Of a stretch of 64,000 bases of DNA, positions 54,432 through 63,822 are shown piece after piece. Every line of letters starts with the position of its first letter. Position 1 is the first letter of the stretch. The stretch spans positions 658,001-722,000 of the forward strand of contig NZ_CP075191.1 of assembly GCF_020510625.1 (NCBI RefSeq). Reading direction: 5' to 3'. The notes beneath the pieces were generated by a model. It saw nothing but the letters and a program-made list of their open reading frames with translations, did no database searches and was not told the origin of the DNA. The DNA comes from Ferribacterium limneticum (lineage in GTDB: Bacteria; Pseudomonadota; Gammaproteobacteria; Burkholderiales; Rhodocyclaceae). The position numbers and the translations under genes were made by a program.

Positions 54432-55855
54432 TTCAAGCTGGCCCATTTCATCGGGTCGATCGGTTGCCCTTGGTGGCGGAGTTCAAAGTATAAACCGGAT
54501 TCCGGATTGCCCCCGCTGTTGCCGACAGTGGCGACCGTTTCTCCACCTTTCACGGCCTGGCCGACCTGTTTCAGCAGCGAATCGTTGTTGCCGTAGATCG
54601 ACAGGTAGGCATCGCCGTGGTCGACGATCAGTAAATTGCCGAAGCCGCGCATCCACTCCGAGAAGACGACGCGACCGCCGGCAATGGCCTTGACCTCGCT
54701 GCCCGAGCCAGCCTTGATGAACAGGCCGCGCCAGGTGCCGCCGCCATCACGCGGCGAGCCAAAGCGTCCGGAAACCGAACCGCGTACCGGTAGCCGCAGG
54801 CTGCCTCGCTGACGGGCGAAACTGCCGTCGCTGGCCGCCGGTTCGTAACGGTTCTCGGCTTCGACCTGGCGCGGCCGGGATGGTTCGGTCGTGGGTGCTG
54901 GGCGGGCGATTTCCCTTTCTTCCGTCTGGGGATGGCGTTTGTCCTTTTCCCGCTCCCTCTCACGCTCTTTCTGTCGTGCAGCGGCCTGGCGTGCTTCCGC
55001 GGCGCGCGCAGCTTCGGCCGCCCTGGCTGCCTGCGCCGCTTGGGCGGCGAGGATTTTCGACAGCCGGTCAATCAGCTGGGTCATCCGTCGTTCGTTTTGC
55101 TGCAGATTGCCGATTTCCTTGCGCTGTGCGCTGACCTTGCTGGAAATCTGGGCGTACAGCTCTTTGCGGTCTTCGCGCTGTTTTTGCAGATCGGCATGGC
55201 GCTTCTGCTGCTCCACCTCGATTTCGGCCAGCTCGGCGCTGCGTTCCTTGGCATCAGCCGCCAGCGACTTCTTTTTGTCGAGCGTGGCGTTGATTTCACC
55301 CATCAGTTCGGCGCGGGTCAGGGCGATGGCGGACAGATAGTGCAGATCACGCGCCATCTGGTTGGGGTCGTCGCCGTTGAGTATCAACTGCAGTGAGTCC
55401 GGGGTGCCGCGCAGATATTGCTTGTAGAGCAGCTTTTCCAGTTGCGCCTGTTGCTGCCCCAGTGTGACACCCAGTTCCTGCGATTGCTGTTCAAGATTTT
55501 TGAGCCTTGATTGCAGTCGGCTACGCTGGTCGTTCAACTCGTGCAGTTCGCGTTGCAAGCGGGATATTTGACGTTCGGACTCACGCAGGCGGTCGCCGGC
55601 ATCGGCTTTGCTCTCTTCGCTGGTCGACAGTTCCTTGCGTAAACCCTCGATACGGCTGCGCAATTCGCCAAGGTCGGCCTGTTTTTCGGCAATTTCCGGG
55701 GCCGCGACGGCAGGGGCGGATTTTTTTTCGCTCGATGATGGTTTGGCCTCGACCAGCGGCGCGCCAAGGAAAACGGCGGCAATCAGTGCCGCCGTCAGCC
55801 TTTTGTCAGGGCGCCGAGGGCTTCGCTCGGGGCTGCGGTGTGGTCCAGGAATCAT
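54428..55855 (-). CDS. envC: EnvC-like murein hydrolase activator (degenerate LytM/M23)
   Basis: About 475 residues. A signal sequence (LTAALIAAVFLGAPLVEA) leads into a long coiled coil from about residue 45 to 270 (ELRSRIEGLRKEL, LQSRLKNLEQQ, AELAEIEVEQQK), then a low-complexity Ala/Arg/Glu linker and a C-terminal LytM fold. In the LytM part the first zinc-ligand position reads TWRGLFIKA and the last reads DAYLSIYG, so the HxxxD and HxH ligands are missing. This is the hallmark of EnvC, which activates amidases rather than cutting wall itself. Start uncertain: 55855 places the signal sequence normally; 55909 is an alternative. Coupled to ctpA. Confidence 0.88.
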   Translation of the reverse strand: MIPGPHRSPERSPRRPDKRLTAALIAAVFLGAPLVEAKPSSSEKKSAPAVAAPEIAEKQADLGELRSRIEGLRKELSTSEESKADAGDRLRESERQISRLQRELHELNDQRSRLQSRLKNLEQQSQELGVTLGQQQAQLEKLLYKQYLRGTPDSLQLILNGDDPNQMARDLHYLSAIALTRAELMGEINATLDKKKSLAADAKERSAELAEIEVEQQKRHADLQKQREDRKELYAQISSKVSAQRKEIGNLQQNERRMTQLIDRLSKILAAQAAQAARAAEAARAAEARQAAARQKEREREREKDKRHPQTEEREIARPAPTTEPSRPRQVEAENRYEPAASDGSFARQRGSLRLPVRGSVSGRFGSPRDGGGTWRGLFIKAGSGSEVKAIAGGRVVFSEWMRGFGNLLIVDHGDAYLSIYGNNDSLLKQVGQAVKGGETVATVGNSGGNPESGLYFELRHQGQPIDPMKWASLK

Positions 55856-55931
55856 CGCGGGTTGATTTCGGTTAAGCGAAATGCAAACCGCTATTTTATA
55901 ATGCGCCATTAACCGATAACGAGGTTTTATC

Positions 55932-56249
55932 TTGGAAACGCCTTCCTTCAGTTTGATCGACAAGCAGGAGCACATCGAGCTTGCCGCCCGTGCGCTGAAA
56001 TCCATCGCGCATCCATTGCGCCTGAAAATCCTTTGTGTCTTGGGCGAGCAGGAAGCCTGTGTTCAGGAAATCGTCGATGCGGTTGGAACCTCGCAGAGCA
56101 ATATTTCCCAGCATCTGGCCATCCTGCGCGAAAAAGGGGTGCTGGTCACCCGCAAGGATGCGAACCGTGTTTTTTATCGGGTGGGCGATCAGCGCACCCT
56201 GCAACTGGTCAGTATGATGCGTGAAGTTTTTTGCGGTACGGGAGCCTGA
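55932..56249 (+). CDS. ArsR-family repressor, BigR/SqrR/YgaV-like (candidate persulfide sensor)
   Basis: A 105-residue winged-helix regulator. The recognition helix region is TSQSNISQHLAILREKG and the wing is RKDANRVFYRVGD. Three cysteines occur: Cys35 in RLKILCVLGE, Cys43 and Cys101 in MREVFC. Cys35 and Cys101 sit at the positions and the 66-residue spacing of the redox pair in SqrR (41/107) and BigR (42/108), and the ILC and VFC contexts match YgaV. Those proteins release DNA when the pair forms a persulfide bridge. It starts the cluster repressor-rhodanese-glutaredoxin-secB, consistent with control of a sulfide/persulfide response. No metal-site CxC of ArsR type is present. Confidence 0.85.
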   Translation: METPSFSLIDKQEHIELAARALKSIAHPLRLKILCVLGEQEACVQEIVDAVGTSQSNISQHLAILREKGVLVTRKDANRVFYRVGDQRTLQLVSMMREVFCGTGA

Positions 56250-56252
56250 TTG

Positions 56253-56678
56253 ATGCCGATGGAATTTTTCAACCAGAACATTTTGCTGGTTTCTCTGGTG
56301 GTCGTTAGTGGTATTTCTTTGCTCTGGCCGATGTTTGCTCGTCCCTCCGGCAACAGTGTCAGCCCGGCTGAGGCAACGCAGCTGATCAATCGCGAGGATG
56401 CTCATATCGTTGATGTTCGCGAAGCTGACGAATATGTTGCCGGGCATCTGCCTGATGCAAAAAACATCCCGGTGGCCAAGCTGGCCGACCGTGTGGGCGA
56501 ACTCGAGAAGTTCAAGGACAAGCCGATTATCATCTGTTGCGCGACCGGCATGCGTTCGAACAAGGCATGTTCAGAACTCAAGAAGCACGGCTTCGAAAAG
56601 CTGCACAATCTGGCTGGCGGTGTCGATGCTTGGGTTGGCGCTGGCTATCCGATCAAGAAGGGCAGCAAGAACAAATGA
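56253..56678 (+). CDS. Membrane-anchored rhodanese
   Basis: About 141 residues. An N-terminal hydrophobic helix (ILLVSLVVVSGISLLWPM) anchors a single rhodanese domain. The catalytic cysteine is in IIICCATGMRS near residue 93, with the six-residue active loop CATGMRS. The start is at 56253 or the Met two codons on. It follows the ArsR gene by three bases and overlaps grxC (ATGA). It likely moves sulfane sulfur; orientation of the domain (cytoplasmic or periplasmic) is not certain, but lack of a cleavable signal and the glutaredoxin partner suggest the cytoplasmic side. Confidence 0.9.
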   Translation: MPMEFFNQNILLVSLVVVSGISLLWPMFARPSGNSVSPAEATQLINREDAHIVDVREADEYVAGHLPDAKNIPVAKLADRVGELEKFKDKPIIICCATGMRSNKACSELKKHGFEKLHNLAGGVDAWVGAGYPIKKGSKNK

Positions 56679-56935
56679 GCGCGCCGGTGTTGATGTATAC
56701 GACGGCGGTCTGTCCATACTGTATTCGGGCCAAGCAACTTCTGTCGGCACGAGGCGTGACCCAAATCGAGGAAGTCCGGGTTGATCTCGATCCCGAGCGC
56801 CGCGATGAAATGATGCTGAAAACCAAGCGGCGTACTGTGCCGCAGATCTTCATTGGCGATACCCATGTGGGTGGCTGTGACGATCTATATGCTCTCGATG
56901 CAGCGGGCCAGTTGAAGCCCCTGCTCGAAGGCTGA
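56675..56935 (+). CDS. grxC: Glutaredoxin 3
   Basis: An 86-residue dithiol glutaredoxin. The active site CPYC is near residue 13 (YTTAVCPYCIRAK), the cis-Pro is in RRTVPQIFIGD, and the glutathione-binding GGCDDLYAL is near 66. Length matches E. coli GrxC (83). It uses glutathione to reduce disulfides and would reset persulfidated or glutathionylated thiols in the same module as the rhodanese. It is coupled by ATGA overlap to the rhodanese gene; secB follows 31 bases later, an order (rhodanese-grxC-secB-gpsA) found in many proteobacteria. Confidence 0.96.
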   Translation: MSAPVLMYTTAVCPYCIRAKQLLSARGVTQIEEVRVDLDPERRDEMMLKTKRRTVPQIFIGDTHVGGCDDLYALDAAGQLKPLLEG

Positions 56936-56966
56936 ACCGAACCGATTTAATCTCTGAAAGAAAATC

Positions 56967-57437
56967 ATGGAACAAAACGAACAGCCCGTCTTTGGTATTG
57001 AAAAACTCTACGTCAAGGATCTGTCGGTCGAAGTGCCGAACGCGCCGGAAATTTTCCTTGAGCGCGAGCAGCCGCAGGTTGAAATTCAGCTCAATACGGG
57101 TGGCCGTGCTGTTGGCGATGGTGTTTACGAAGTCCTGCTGACCGTGACGGTGACCGCCAAGATGCCTGAAAAGACGGTGTTCCTGGTTGAAGTCGGCCAA
57201 GCCGGCATCTTCCGTATCCAGAATGTGCCGGAAGAGCAAATGGAGCCGCTGATCGCCGTGGCCTGCCCGAACATTCTGTTCCCTTACGCTCGCGAAGCGG
57301 TTTCCGATGCAATCAGCCGTGCCGGCTTCCAGCCGATCGTGTTGCAGCCGGTCAATTTCGAAGGCATGTACATGCAGCGCCTGCAGCAGCAACAGGAAGA
57401 GCTGGCCGGCGCTCCGGCTGAAGTGCCAATTCAGTAA
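56967..57437 (+). CDS. secB: Protein-export chaperone SecB
   Basis: A 156-residue tetrameric chaperone that keeps preproteins unfolded and hands them to SecA. Conserved parts are [40 protein letters not shown] and [11 protein letters not shown]. Length is as in E. coli (155). It follows grxC by 31 bases and precedes the SH3-type gene by one base. No unusual features. Confidence 0.97.
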   Translation: MEQNEQPVFGIEKLYVKDLSVEVPNAPEIFLEREQPQVEIQLNTGGRAVGDGVYEVLLTVTVTAKMPEKTVFLVEVGQAGIFRIQNVPEEQMEPLIAVACPNILFPYAREAVSDAISRAGFQPIVLQPVNFEGMYMQRLQQQQEELAGAPAEVPIQ

Positions 57438-57438
57438 G

Positions 57439-57888
57439 ATGACGACCATGTGGCGTCGCGTGCTTGTCGCCCTGTCGCTGGTCGGCGCTGCTGGTGCAGC
57501 GCTGGCCATCGACTATCGTTCGATCAGTGTGCCGGCGGCAATTCTCTACGACGCGCCGTCGCAGCAAGGCAAGAAGCTTTATTTGATCAAGGCACAGACG
57601 CCCATTGAGGTGGTTGTCCGGCTCGATGGCTGGTTCAAGGTTCGTGATGCCGAGGGCACGCTGGCCTGGGTCGAGTCGCGTCATGTCAGCGAACGTCGGA
57701 TGCTGGTGGTGACTGCACCTCAAGCCGAAATCAGGCTGGCAGACAAGCCCGAGGCATCGGTGCTGGCCGAACTCGACAAGTGGGTTGCCGTCGAGTTTAT
57801 CGAGCCTGCTTCGCCGGGCTGGGCCAAGGTTCGCCATCGCGATGGCGCAACGGGCTATGTCCGCTCGACGCAGGTTTGGGGTCTATGA
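57439..57888 (+). CDS. Exported bacterial SH3-domain protein
   Basis: A 149-residue protein with a Sec signal peptide (cleavage near ALAI, residue 23). Two SH3b-like units follow: the first with [18 protein letters not shown] and [19 protein letters not shown], the second with [14 protein letters not shown] and [22 protein letters not shown]. Such domains bind cell-wall or protein ligands in the periplasm; the ligand is not known. It starts one base after the secB stop and overlaps gpsA by four bases, so it is made with them. Confidence 0.85.
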   Translation: MTTMWRRVLVALSLVGAAGAALAIDYRSISVPAAILYDAPSQQGKKLYLIKAQTPIEVVVRLDGWFKVRDAEGTLAWVESRHVSERRMLVVTAPQAEIRLADKPEASVLAELDKWVAVEFIEPASPGWAKVRHRDGATGYVRSTQVWGL

Positions 57889-58874
57889 AGATAACGCTGC
57901 TTGGCGCTGGCGCCTGGGGAACGGCGCTGTCCATCGCCTTCTCCGGCAAGCATGATCTGACGCTGTGGTCCCGCGAAGCGGATGTCGCCGACGATCTGCT
58001 CAAGACTCGCGAAAACCGTCGCTTCTTTCCTGGCTACAAATTGCCGGAGTCAGTCGCGGTGTCGACCGATTTTGAGGCTGCAGTTGCCGATGCCGAGTTG
58101 CTCGTCGTCGCCACACCGATTGCCGGCCTGCGGCCGACTGTCGAGCGCTTGAAGGCGCTTGGTTGCAAGCTTCCCGTGCTTTGGGTATGCAAGGGCTTCG
58201 AAGCCGGGAGCGGCAAGTTGCCGCATCAGGTGGTTGCCGAGGTTCTCGGCAAGGAGGCGCTGTGCGGCGCTCTTTCCGGGCCGAGCTTTGCGGAAGAAGT
58301 GGCCGCAGGGCAGCCGACAGCTGTTTCTCTGGCTGCAAACGAGCCAGCTTTCGCCCGTGAGGCGGCACGCCAACTGCACTCGACACGCCTGCGCATTTAC
58401 GCCAACGACGATCTGGTTGGCGTCGAGGTGGGGGGCGCGGTCAAGAACGTACTGGCCATCGCCACTGGTGTTTGCGACGGACTTGGCCTCGGCCTGAATT
58501 CCCGTGCCGCACTGATGACCCGTGGCCTGGCGGAAATCGCCCGCCTCGGGCTGGCTTTGGGTGCCGAACGCCAGACCTTCATGGGGCTGGCTGGCATGGG
58601 TGACCTGATCCTGACCTGTACTGGCGACCTGTCGCGTAACCGTCGGGTTGGTCTGGCACTGGCCCAGGACAAGTCGTTGCCACAGATACTCGAAGAACTC
58701 GGGCACGTCGCTGAAGGCGTCTATACGGCCCGCGAAGTTGATCGGCTGGCGGCCAAGCTCGGCGTCGAGATGCCGATCAGTGCTGCTGTTGCGGCCGTCC
58801 TGGATGGCCGTCTGACCGCGGCTCAGGCGGTCGAGCAGTTGATGGCCCGCGACCCCAAGGAAGAGTTGGCTTAG
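57885..58874 (+). CDS. gpsA: Glycerol-3-phosphate dehydrogenase [NAD(P)+]
   Basis: A 329-residue cytoplasmic enzyme making sn-glycerol-3-phosphate for phospholipids. The Rossmann motif [10 protein letters not shown] lies at residues 7-16. [14 protein letters not shown] carries the catalytic Lys region, and [14 protein letters not shown] and SRNRR are conserved substrate-site parts. The start at 57885 overlaps the previous stop (ATGA). It is last in the secB operon and overlaps the convergent trmL by four bases. Confidence 0.97.
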   Translation: MKITLLGAGAWGTALSIAFSGKHDLTLWSREADVADDLLKTRENRRFFPGYKLPESVAVSTDFEAAVADAELLVVATPIAGLRPTVERLKALGCKLPVLWVCKGFEAGSGKLPHQVVAEVLGKEALCGALSGPSFAEEVAAGQPTAVSLAANEPAFAREAARQLHSTRLRIYANDDLVGVEVGGAVKNVLAIATGVCDGLGLGLNSRAALMTRGLAEIARLGLALGAERQTFMGLAGMGDLILTCTGDLSRNRRVGLALAQDKSLPQILEELGHVAEGVYTAREVDRLAAKLGVEMPISAAVAAVLDGRLTAAQAVEQLMARDPKEELA

Positions 58875-59335
58875 ACCGAGCCCGGGAAGCCGGTCTGGCG
58901 CCAGGCTTCAAAAATAGTCACCGCAGCGGCATTCGAGAGGTTGAGGCTGCGTTGTTCGGGCAGCATCGGCAGTCGCAGGCATCGTTCCGGGCTGAATTCA
59001 GCCCGGATTTCCGGTGGCAAACCACTGGTTTCGCAGCCAAAGACAAAAACGTCATTTGCCTCTAGCGCCGTCGTGAACGGGCTGGCTGTTCCCTTGGTGG
59101 TCATCGCAAAAAGCCGCCGACCGGCCAGCGTAGCCTTGCAGGCCGCCCAGTCGGCGTGGCGCACGACGCGGGCGTATTCGTGATAGTCCAGCCCGGCCCG
59201 GCGCAGATGCTTGTCGCTGAGATCAAATCCCAGCGGTTCGACCAAGTGCAGTTCGGCGCCGGTATTGGCGCACATGCGGATGATGTTGCCCGTATTGGGC
59301 GGAATTTCCGGATGGCAGAGAACGACGGCAAACAC
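58871..59335 (-). CDS. trmL: tRNA (cytidine/uridine-2'-O-)-methyltransferase TrmL
   Basis: A 154-residue SPOUT methyltransferase that modifies the wobble base of leucine tRNAs. [20 protein letters not shown] at the start (19 residues shown in part here), [11 protein letters not shown] and [22 protein letters not shown] are the family motifs, including the knot. The start is taken as GTG at 59335, giving the E. coli length (157); the upstream in-frame extension to 59461 overlaps comF and has no homology. It converges on gpsA. Confidence 0.92.
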   Translation of the reverse strand: MFAVVLCHPEIPPNTGNIIRMCANTGAELHLVEPLGFDLSDKHLRRAGLDYHEYARVVRHADWAACKATLAGRRLFAMTTKGTASPFTTALEANDVFVFGCETSGLPPEIRAEFSPERCLRLPMLPEQRSLNLSNAAAVTIFEAWRQTGFPGSV

Positions 59336-59385
59336 GCGGCTGGTTTCCAGGGGCAAGTGGCAAAGGGGCGGATTAAAGCACGGAA

Positions 59386-60102
59386 TCAGTGCCTGAGCGC
59401 ACGGGCAATCACGGCGACAGTGACCGATGCCGCGCCATGCAATTTCAGGATGCGGGAACATTCATTGACCGTGGCGCCGGTAGTCATGACGTCGTCGATC
59501 AGAAGCAGGCGACGGCCGGTGAGATCGGCGCGACATTCGAAAGCGCCGCGCACATTCTTCTTGCGTTCCTTGTGCGGCAGATCAGCCTGCGGAAGCGTTG
59601 GGCGCGTGCGCAAGACGTTGGCGTGATCGACCGGGATATTGAGGCTGTTGCCAAGCGCTCGCGCAATCTCGGCCGATTGGTTGAAGCCGCGCTCTATCAG
59701 TCGTTGTGGGTGCAGGGGGAGGGGAATGATCAGGTCGACCTCGCCTGTCGCAATGCGCTTGGCCAGCAGTTGTCCACACCAGCCTGCGACCGCCAGTTGG
59801 TGGCCATACTTCAGGGCGTGAACGATGCGGTCAAGCGGGAAGTCGTAGTGAAACAGGGCGATGGTTCGCTCGAAATAAGGCGGGTCTTTCAGGCAGGCTC
59901 CGCAGCGCTCGCCGTGCGTAGTCTGGTCGGCACAGAGCGGACAGAGGTGGGGCGGTAGGCTGGGCAGATCGGCGCTGCATTCCGGGCAGAGCAATTCGCC
60001 CTGGCTGTCCGCGCCACAAAGCAGGCAACTGCCGGGCAATAGCGCATTGCCGAGTTTTTGGGCCAGCGCCTTGATTCCGCCGGGGTGGGGTAAAATTGAC
60101 AT
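59386..60102 (-). CDS. comF: ComF-family phosphoribosyltransferase-like protein
   Basis: A 238-residue protein. The N-terminal part has zinc-finger-like pairs (CLLCGAD, CPECSAD, CPLCAD, CGACLKDPP). The C-terminal half is a phosphoribosyltransferase fold with IIPLPLHPQRLIERGFNQSAEIA (shortened) and the PRPP loop LLIDDVMTTGATVNEC. Relatives take part in DNA uptake (ComF, GntX). The start at 60102 gives the usual length. It is divergent from bioB, with 83 bases between, and lies just upstream of trmL on the same strand. Confidence 0.92.
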   Translation of the reverse strand: MSILPHPGGIKALAQKLGNALLPGSCLLCGADSQGELLCPECSADLPSLPPHLCPLCADQTTHGERCGACLKDPPYFERTIALFHYDFPLDRIVHALKYGHQLAVAGWCGQLLAKRIATGEVDLIIPLPLHPQRLIERGFNQSAEIARALGNSLNIPVDHANVLRTRPTLPQADLPHKERKKNVRGAFECRADLTGRRLLLIDDVMTTGATVNECSRILKLHGAASVTVAVIARALRH

Positions 60103-60136
60103 CGAGCCGGAGCGTCCGTGATAATTCATAATTACC

Positions 60137-60151
60137 GATGCGCTTCGCATC
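60137..60151. promoter_or_regulatory. Small palindrome and -10-like element in comF/bioB spacer
   Basis: GATGCG-ctt-CGCATC hairpin at 60137-60151, followed by TATAGT at 60159-60164 that could be the bioB -10 element. No good -35 is seen. It does not resemble a BirA operator. Confidence 0.3.
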
Positions 60152-60185
60152 TGATTTTTATAGTATTTCTTACGCAAGGCCTCTC

Positions 60186-61169
60186 ATGCAAGCTAGCTCC
60201 CTCGCCGCCGTTTCCTCTGCTTCCCCGTCCGTTCCTAGCCGTCGCTGGACGGTCGAGGAAGTGCTTGGTCTTTACGACATGCCTCTGATGGATTTGATCT
60301 GGCGTGCCCAAGGCGTGCACCGCGAATATTTCGACCCGAACGCCATTCAACGCTCGACGCTGTTGTCCGTCAAGACCGGCGGCTGTTCCGAGGATTGCAG
60401 CTACTGCTCGCAATCGGCCCGCTACGATACCGATACCGAACGTGAGCGCCTGATGCCGCTCGATCAGGTCATTGCAGCGGCCAAGGCCGCCAAGGACAAG
60501 GGCGCCTCCCGTTTCTGCATGGGCGCCGCCTGGAAGGGGCCGAAAGACAACGACCTCGACCGCGTGCTCGACATGGTGCGCGAAGTGAAGGCGCTCGGCA
60601 TGCAAACTTGCGTGACGCTGGGCATGCTGAAGGATGGCCAGGCCGAAAAGCTGAAGGAAGCCGGTCTCGATTATTACAACCACAATCTCGATACCGACAA
60701 GGAATTCTACGGTCAGGTCATCAAGAGCCACACGCATGACGATCGTCTCGATACGCTGGATCAGGTGCGCGATGCCGGTATCAACGTTTGCTCGGGCGGC
60801 ATCATCGGCATGGGCGAATCGCGCAAGAACCGCGCCGCACTGATCGTGCAACTGGCCAACCTGCCGAAGCAGCCGGAATCTGTGCCGATCAACAATCTGG
60901 TGCCGATCCCCGGGACGCCGCTGGCCGACAATCCGCGTCTCGACCCGTTCGAGTTCGTCCGGACCATCGCCGCTGCCCGCATCACCATGCCGACTTCCTG
61001 GGTTCGCCTGTCGGCCGGCCGTCAGGAAATGAGTGACGAACTGCAGGCCATGTGCTTCCTGGCCGGTGCCAACTCGATGTTCTACGGCGACTTTCTGCTG
61101 ACGACCGGCAATCCGGATATCGAGCGCGATGATGCGCTGTTTGCCCGCCTGGGCATCAAGGCAATTTGA
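60186..61169 (+). CDS. bioB: Biotin synthase
   Basis: A 327-residue radical-SAM enzyme inserting sulfur into dethiobiotin. The cluster motif is CSEDCSYC near residue 65 ([14 protein letters not shown]); the second cluster ligands lie in later conserved parts such as [11 protein letters not shown] and [20 protein letters not shown] is a family signature. The start at 60186 is used; an upstream in-frame ATG at 60138 lies in the palindrome region and adds a non-conserved leader. It overlaps bioC by four bases. Confidence 0.97.
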   Translation: MQASSLAAVSSASPSVPSRRWTVEEVLGLYDMPLMDLIWRAQGVHREYFDPNAIQRSTLLSVKTGGCSEDCSYCSQSARYDTDTERERLMPLDQVIAAAKAAKDKGASRFCMGAAWKGPKDNDLDRVLDMVREVKALGMQTCVTLGMLKDGQAEKLKEAGLDYYNHNLDTDKEFYGQVIKSHTHDDRLDTLDQVRDAGINVCSGGIIGMGESRKNRAALIVQLANLPKQPESVPINNLVPIPGTPLADNPRLDPFEFVRTIAAARITMPTSWVRLSAGRQEMSDELQAMCFLAGANSMFYGDFLLTTGNPDIERDDALFARLGIKAI

Positions 61170-62059
61170 GTTCGGCAAATTTGAATTCAGGTTTCGTCGA
61201 CCGGCAGCAAGTCGGTCGGCGCTTCTCCCGCGTTGCTGCGACTTACGGCGAAGGCGATTTTTTCGTCCGTGAAGTCGATCGCCGGATGCAGGAACGGCTT
61301 GATTACGTCAATCTGCAACCCAAGCGGATTCTCGATCTTGGTTGCAGCCGCGGTGGCAGTTTTTCCGGTCTGGCGGCTCGCTATCCCGCTGCTGATTTGA
61401 TCGGGCTGGATATTTCGCCGGCCATGCTCGCGGCCGGGCGTACGCCGCGGGCCAACTGGCAGCGCTGGCTGGGCATCGGCAGAAATGGCGATCCTTTGCG
61501 TCTGGCGGCCGATGCGGCCAATTTGCCTCTGGCCAGCCGGTCCGCCGCCATGGTCTGGTCCAACCTGTTGCTGCACTGGCTGGATGATCCGATTCCAGCG
61601 CTGGCCGAGGCGCATCGCGTCCTTGAGGTCGGCGGCCTGCTGATGCTCTCCACGCTTGGGCCGGATACCCTGAGGGAGTTACGCGCTGCTTTTGCCGATG
61701 GCTATGCCCATACCCAGCGTTTTGCCGACATGCACGATCTTGGCGACATGCTGGTTGGCTGCGGTTTTGCCGATCCGGTCATGGACATGGAGGTCATCAC
61801 GCTGACTTATGATGATTTTGATGCGATGTTGGCCGATCTGCGTGCCGCCGGCTCGGCCTGCGCCATGAAGGCACGGCGCCATGGCCTGACCGGTCGGAAC
61901 GCATGGGAAACCGCCCGAGCTGCCTACGAAGGCATGCGCCGGGAAGGCCGTTTGCCGGCGACCTTCGAGGTGATCTACGGGCACGCCTGGAAGGCGGCGC
62001 CCAAGCAAACACCGGATGGGCGGGCGATCGTTCGTTTCGACTTGCCGCGCAAGGGCTAG
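61166..62059 (+). CDS. bioC: Malonyl-ACP O-methyltransferase BioC
   Basis: A 297-residue SAM-dependent methyltransferase of the BioC type. [20 protein letters not shown] carries motif [12 protein letters not shown] is motif [15 protein letters not shown] and [18 protein letters not shown] are BioC-characteristic. It would methylate malonyl-ACP to start pimeloyl synthesis. It begins within the bioB stop (ATGA-type overlap), so biotin synthesis genes bioB and bioC are coupled here while bioA, D and F are elsewhere. Confidence 0.92.
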   Translation: MSSANLNSGFVDRQQVGRRFSRVAATYGEGDFFVREVDRRMQERLDYVNLQPKRILDLGCSRGGSFSGLAARYPAADLIGLDISPAMLAAGRTPRANWQRWLGIGRNGDPLRLAADAANLPLASRSAAMVWSNLLLHWLDDPIPALAEAHRVLEVGGLLMLSTLGPDTLRELRAAFADGYAHTQRFADMHDLGDMLVGCGFADPVMDMEVITLTYDDFDAMLADLRAAGSACAMKARRHGLTGRNAWETARAAYEGMRREGRLPATFEVIYGHAWKAAPKQTPDGRAIVRFDLPRKG

Positions 62060-62097
62060 GCGGGCTGCTGTGCCGAGCTTTCCTGTGCTTGGCTAAA

Positions 62098-62763
62098 TCA
62101 ATCAGGCTTCTGCTTGAAGAATTCTAGCGGTTTTGCCGACTGGAACTGCGGTACCGGAATCGCCTTGCGTCGGCGTTCACGAATGCGCCAGCCAAGCAGG
62201 ACGGCCACTGCCACCGAATAGGCCAGCGGCCAAAGTAGCGCCGTTGCCTTGACCAGCCAGAAGTAATGAATGGTCGCGAGAATGCCGATCAGGTAAATGC
62301 TGCGATGCACTTCCTGCCACTTCCTGCCGCCCAATTTGCGAATAGCCCAGTTGCTCGACGTCGCAGCCAAGGGAATCAGCAGAATGAAAGCGGCGAAGCC
62401 AACGCTGACGAAGGGCCGCTTGTAGATGTCCTTGGCAATATCCTCGACCACGAAGGCGTGATCAAAACCAATGAAGGACAGAAAGTGCAGACTGGCATAG
62501 AAAAAGCTGAACAGGCCGAGCATACGGCGTAGTCGGAGCAGCCAGTGCCACTGGGTGATCGTACGTAGGGGCGTGACGCAGAGGGTGATCAGCAACAGGT
62601 TGAAAGTCCAGCTACCCGTCCACCGCTGGACAAATTCGACTGGATTCGGGCCAAAGTCATCGCTATAGGCCGCCCATAGCAGGCGCCCCAAGGGGAGCAG
62701 GCAAAGGATGAATACGGCAATCTTGATCAAGCCCAGCTGGCGGGCATCGGGGTTAAAACTCAT
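62098..62763 (-). CDS. msrQ: MsrQ heme-binding membrane subunit
   Basis: A 221-residue membrane protein with about six helices, of the YedZ/MsrQ ferric-reductase-like family. It passes electrons from the quinone pool to the periplasmic methionine-sulfoxide reductase MsrP. GSWTFNLLLITLCVTPLR, RRMLGLFSFFYASLHFLSF (heme His) and EVHRSIYLIGILATIHYFWL (heme His residues) are conserved. The start is one base after the msrP stop. Confidence 0.94.
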   Translation of the reverse strand: MSFNPDARQLGLIKIAVFILCLLPLGRLLWAAYSDDFGPNPVEFVQRWTGSWTFNLLLITLCVTPLRTITQWHWLLRLRRMLGLFSFFYASLHFLSFIGFDHAFVVEDIAKDIYKRPFVSVGFAAFILLIPLAATSSNWAIRKLGGRKWQEVHRSIYLIGILATIHYFWLVKATALLWPLAYSVAVAVLLGWRIRERRRKAIPVPQFQSAKPLEFFKQKPD

Positions 62764-62764
62764 G

Positions 62765-63718
62765 TCAGAAATTTTTCCTTAAATCCATGCCGGCATACAG
62801 GCCAGCCACTTGCTCGGCATAACCGTTGAAAGGCAGAGTCTTTCGTTTGAAGAATTCGCCAAGGCGCCGTTCGTGGCTCTGGCTCCAGCGCTTGTGGGGC
62901 ACATCCGGATTCACGTTCGAGTAAAAACCATACTCGTCCGGAGATGACTTGGTCCATACCGTTTCGGGTTGCTTTTCGACAAAACGGATCCGGACGATGG
63001 ATTTTGCGCCCTTGAATCCATATTTCCACGGGATGACCAGTCGAAGCGGCGCGCCATTTTGTTTGGGCATGACTTCGCCGTACATGCCGACCGCCAGGAT
63101 GCTCAGCGGGTGACGTGCTTCGTCGAGGCGGATGGCCTCCATGTAGGGCCAGTCGAGAAAGGGGATGCGAACGTAAGGCATCTGCTCGGGGTCGGCCAGG
63201 CTCCAGAATTCGACGAACTTGGCATTGCCGGTGATTTCGACGCGTTTGAGCAGTTCGCTGAAGGGGATGCCGACCCAAGGCACGACAGCGCTCCAGCCCT
63301 CGACGCAGCGCATCCGGTAGATCCGCTCCTCGAGTGCTGCCCAGCTCAGGATGTCCTCGATGGCAAAGGTTTTGGCAGTCTTGACCTCGCCGTCAACAGT
63401 CACTGTCCAGGGGCGGGTGCGCAGCCGATGGGCATGTTTGGCCGGACTCTCCTTGTCAGGGCCAAACTCGTAGAAATTACCGTAGCTGGTCATCGACTTG
63501 AAGGGCGTCGGCTTGTCGTCGCGCAACGAAAAGGGGCTGCTGATCAGGTTTCCCAGAGCTTGGCCGGGGCGCTCGCCTAGTTCGGCGCCATGACTCAGGC
63601 CGAGTCCCGCCGTGCCGGCCCCGAGTACCAGCGTACGAATGAAATCACGCCGGCTGGCATAAATGCTCGGATCGGTGATTTCAGATGCTTGAGTGTCGGC
63701 GGGGCGGCGAATCAGCAT
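62765..63718 (-). CDS. msrP: MsrP periplasmic methionine-sulfoxide reductase (molybdoenzyme)
   Basis: A 317-residue protein of the sulfite-oxidase fold with a twin-arginine signal (SRRDFIRTLVLGAG). The Mo-ligating Cys is in YRMRCVEGWSAVVPW near residue 140. FNGYAEQVAGLYAGMDL is the typical C-terminus. It repairs oxidised methionine in periplasmic proteins. It is followed by msrQ and needs molybdopterin, matching the mog gene at 39.3 kb. The upstream spacer (63719-63822) has no recognised site. Confidence 0.95.
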   Translation of the reverse strand: MLIRRPADTQASEITDPSIYASRRDFIRTLVLGAGTAGLGLSHGAELGERPGQALGNLISSPFSLRDDKPTPFKSMTSYGNFYEFGPDKESPAKHAHRLRTRPWTVTVDGEVKTAKTFAIEDILSWAALEERIYRMRCVEGWSAVVPWVGIPFSELLKRVEITGNAKFVEFWSLADPEQMPYVRIPFLDWPYMEAIRLDEARHPLSILAVGMYGEVMPKQNGAPLRLVIPWKYGFKGAKSIVRIRFVEKQPETVWTKSSPDEYGFYSNVNPDVPHKRWSQSHERRLGEFFKRKTLPFNGYAEQVAGLYAGMDLRKNF

Positions 63719-63822
63719 GGCAGTTCCTTTCTGTGGGCATACCGATTAGTCGGCATGGGCCTGGAATCCTTACAGAAAAGCTGGAATAGGCAGAACGTCA
63801 GACTGCTGGGATGCCCGCTGGT

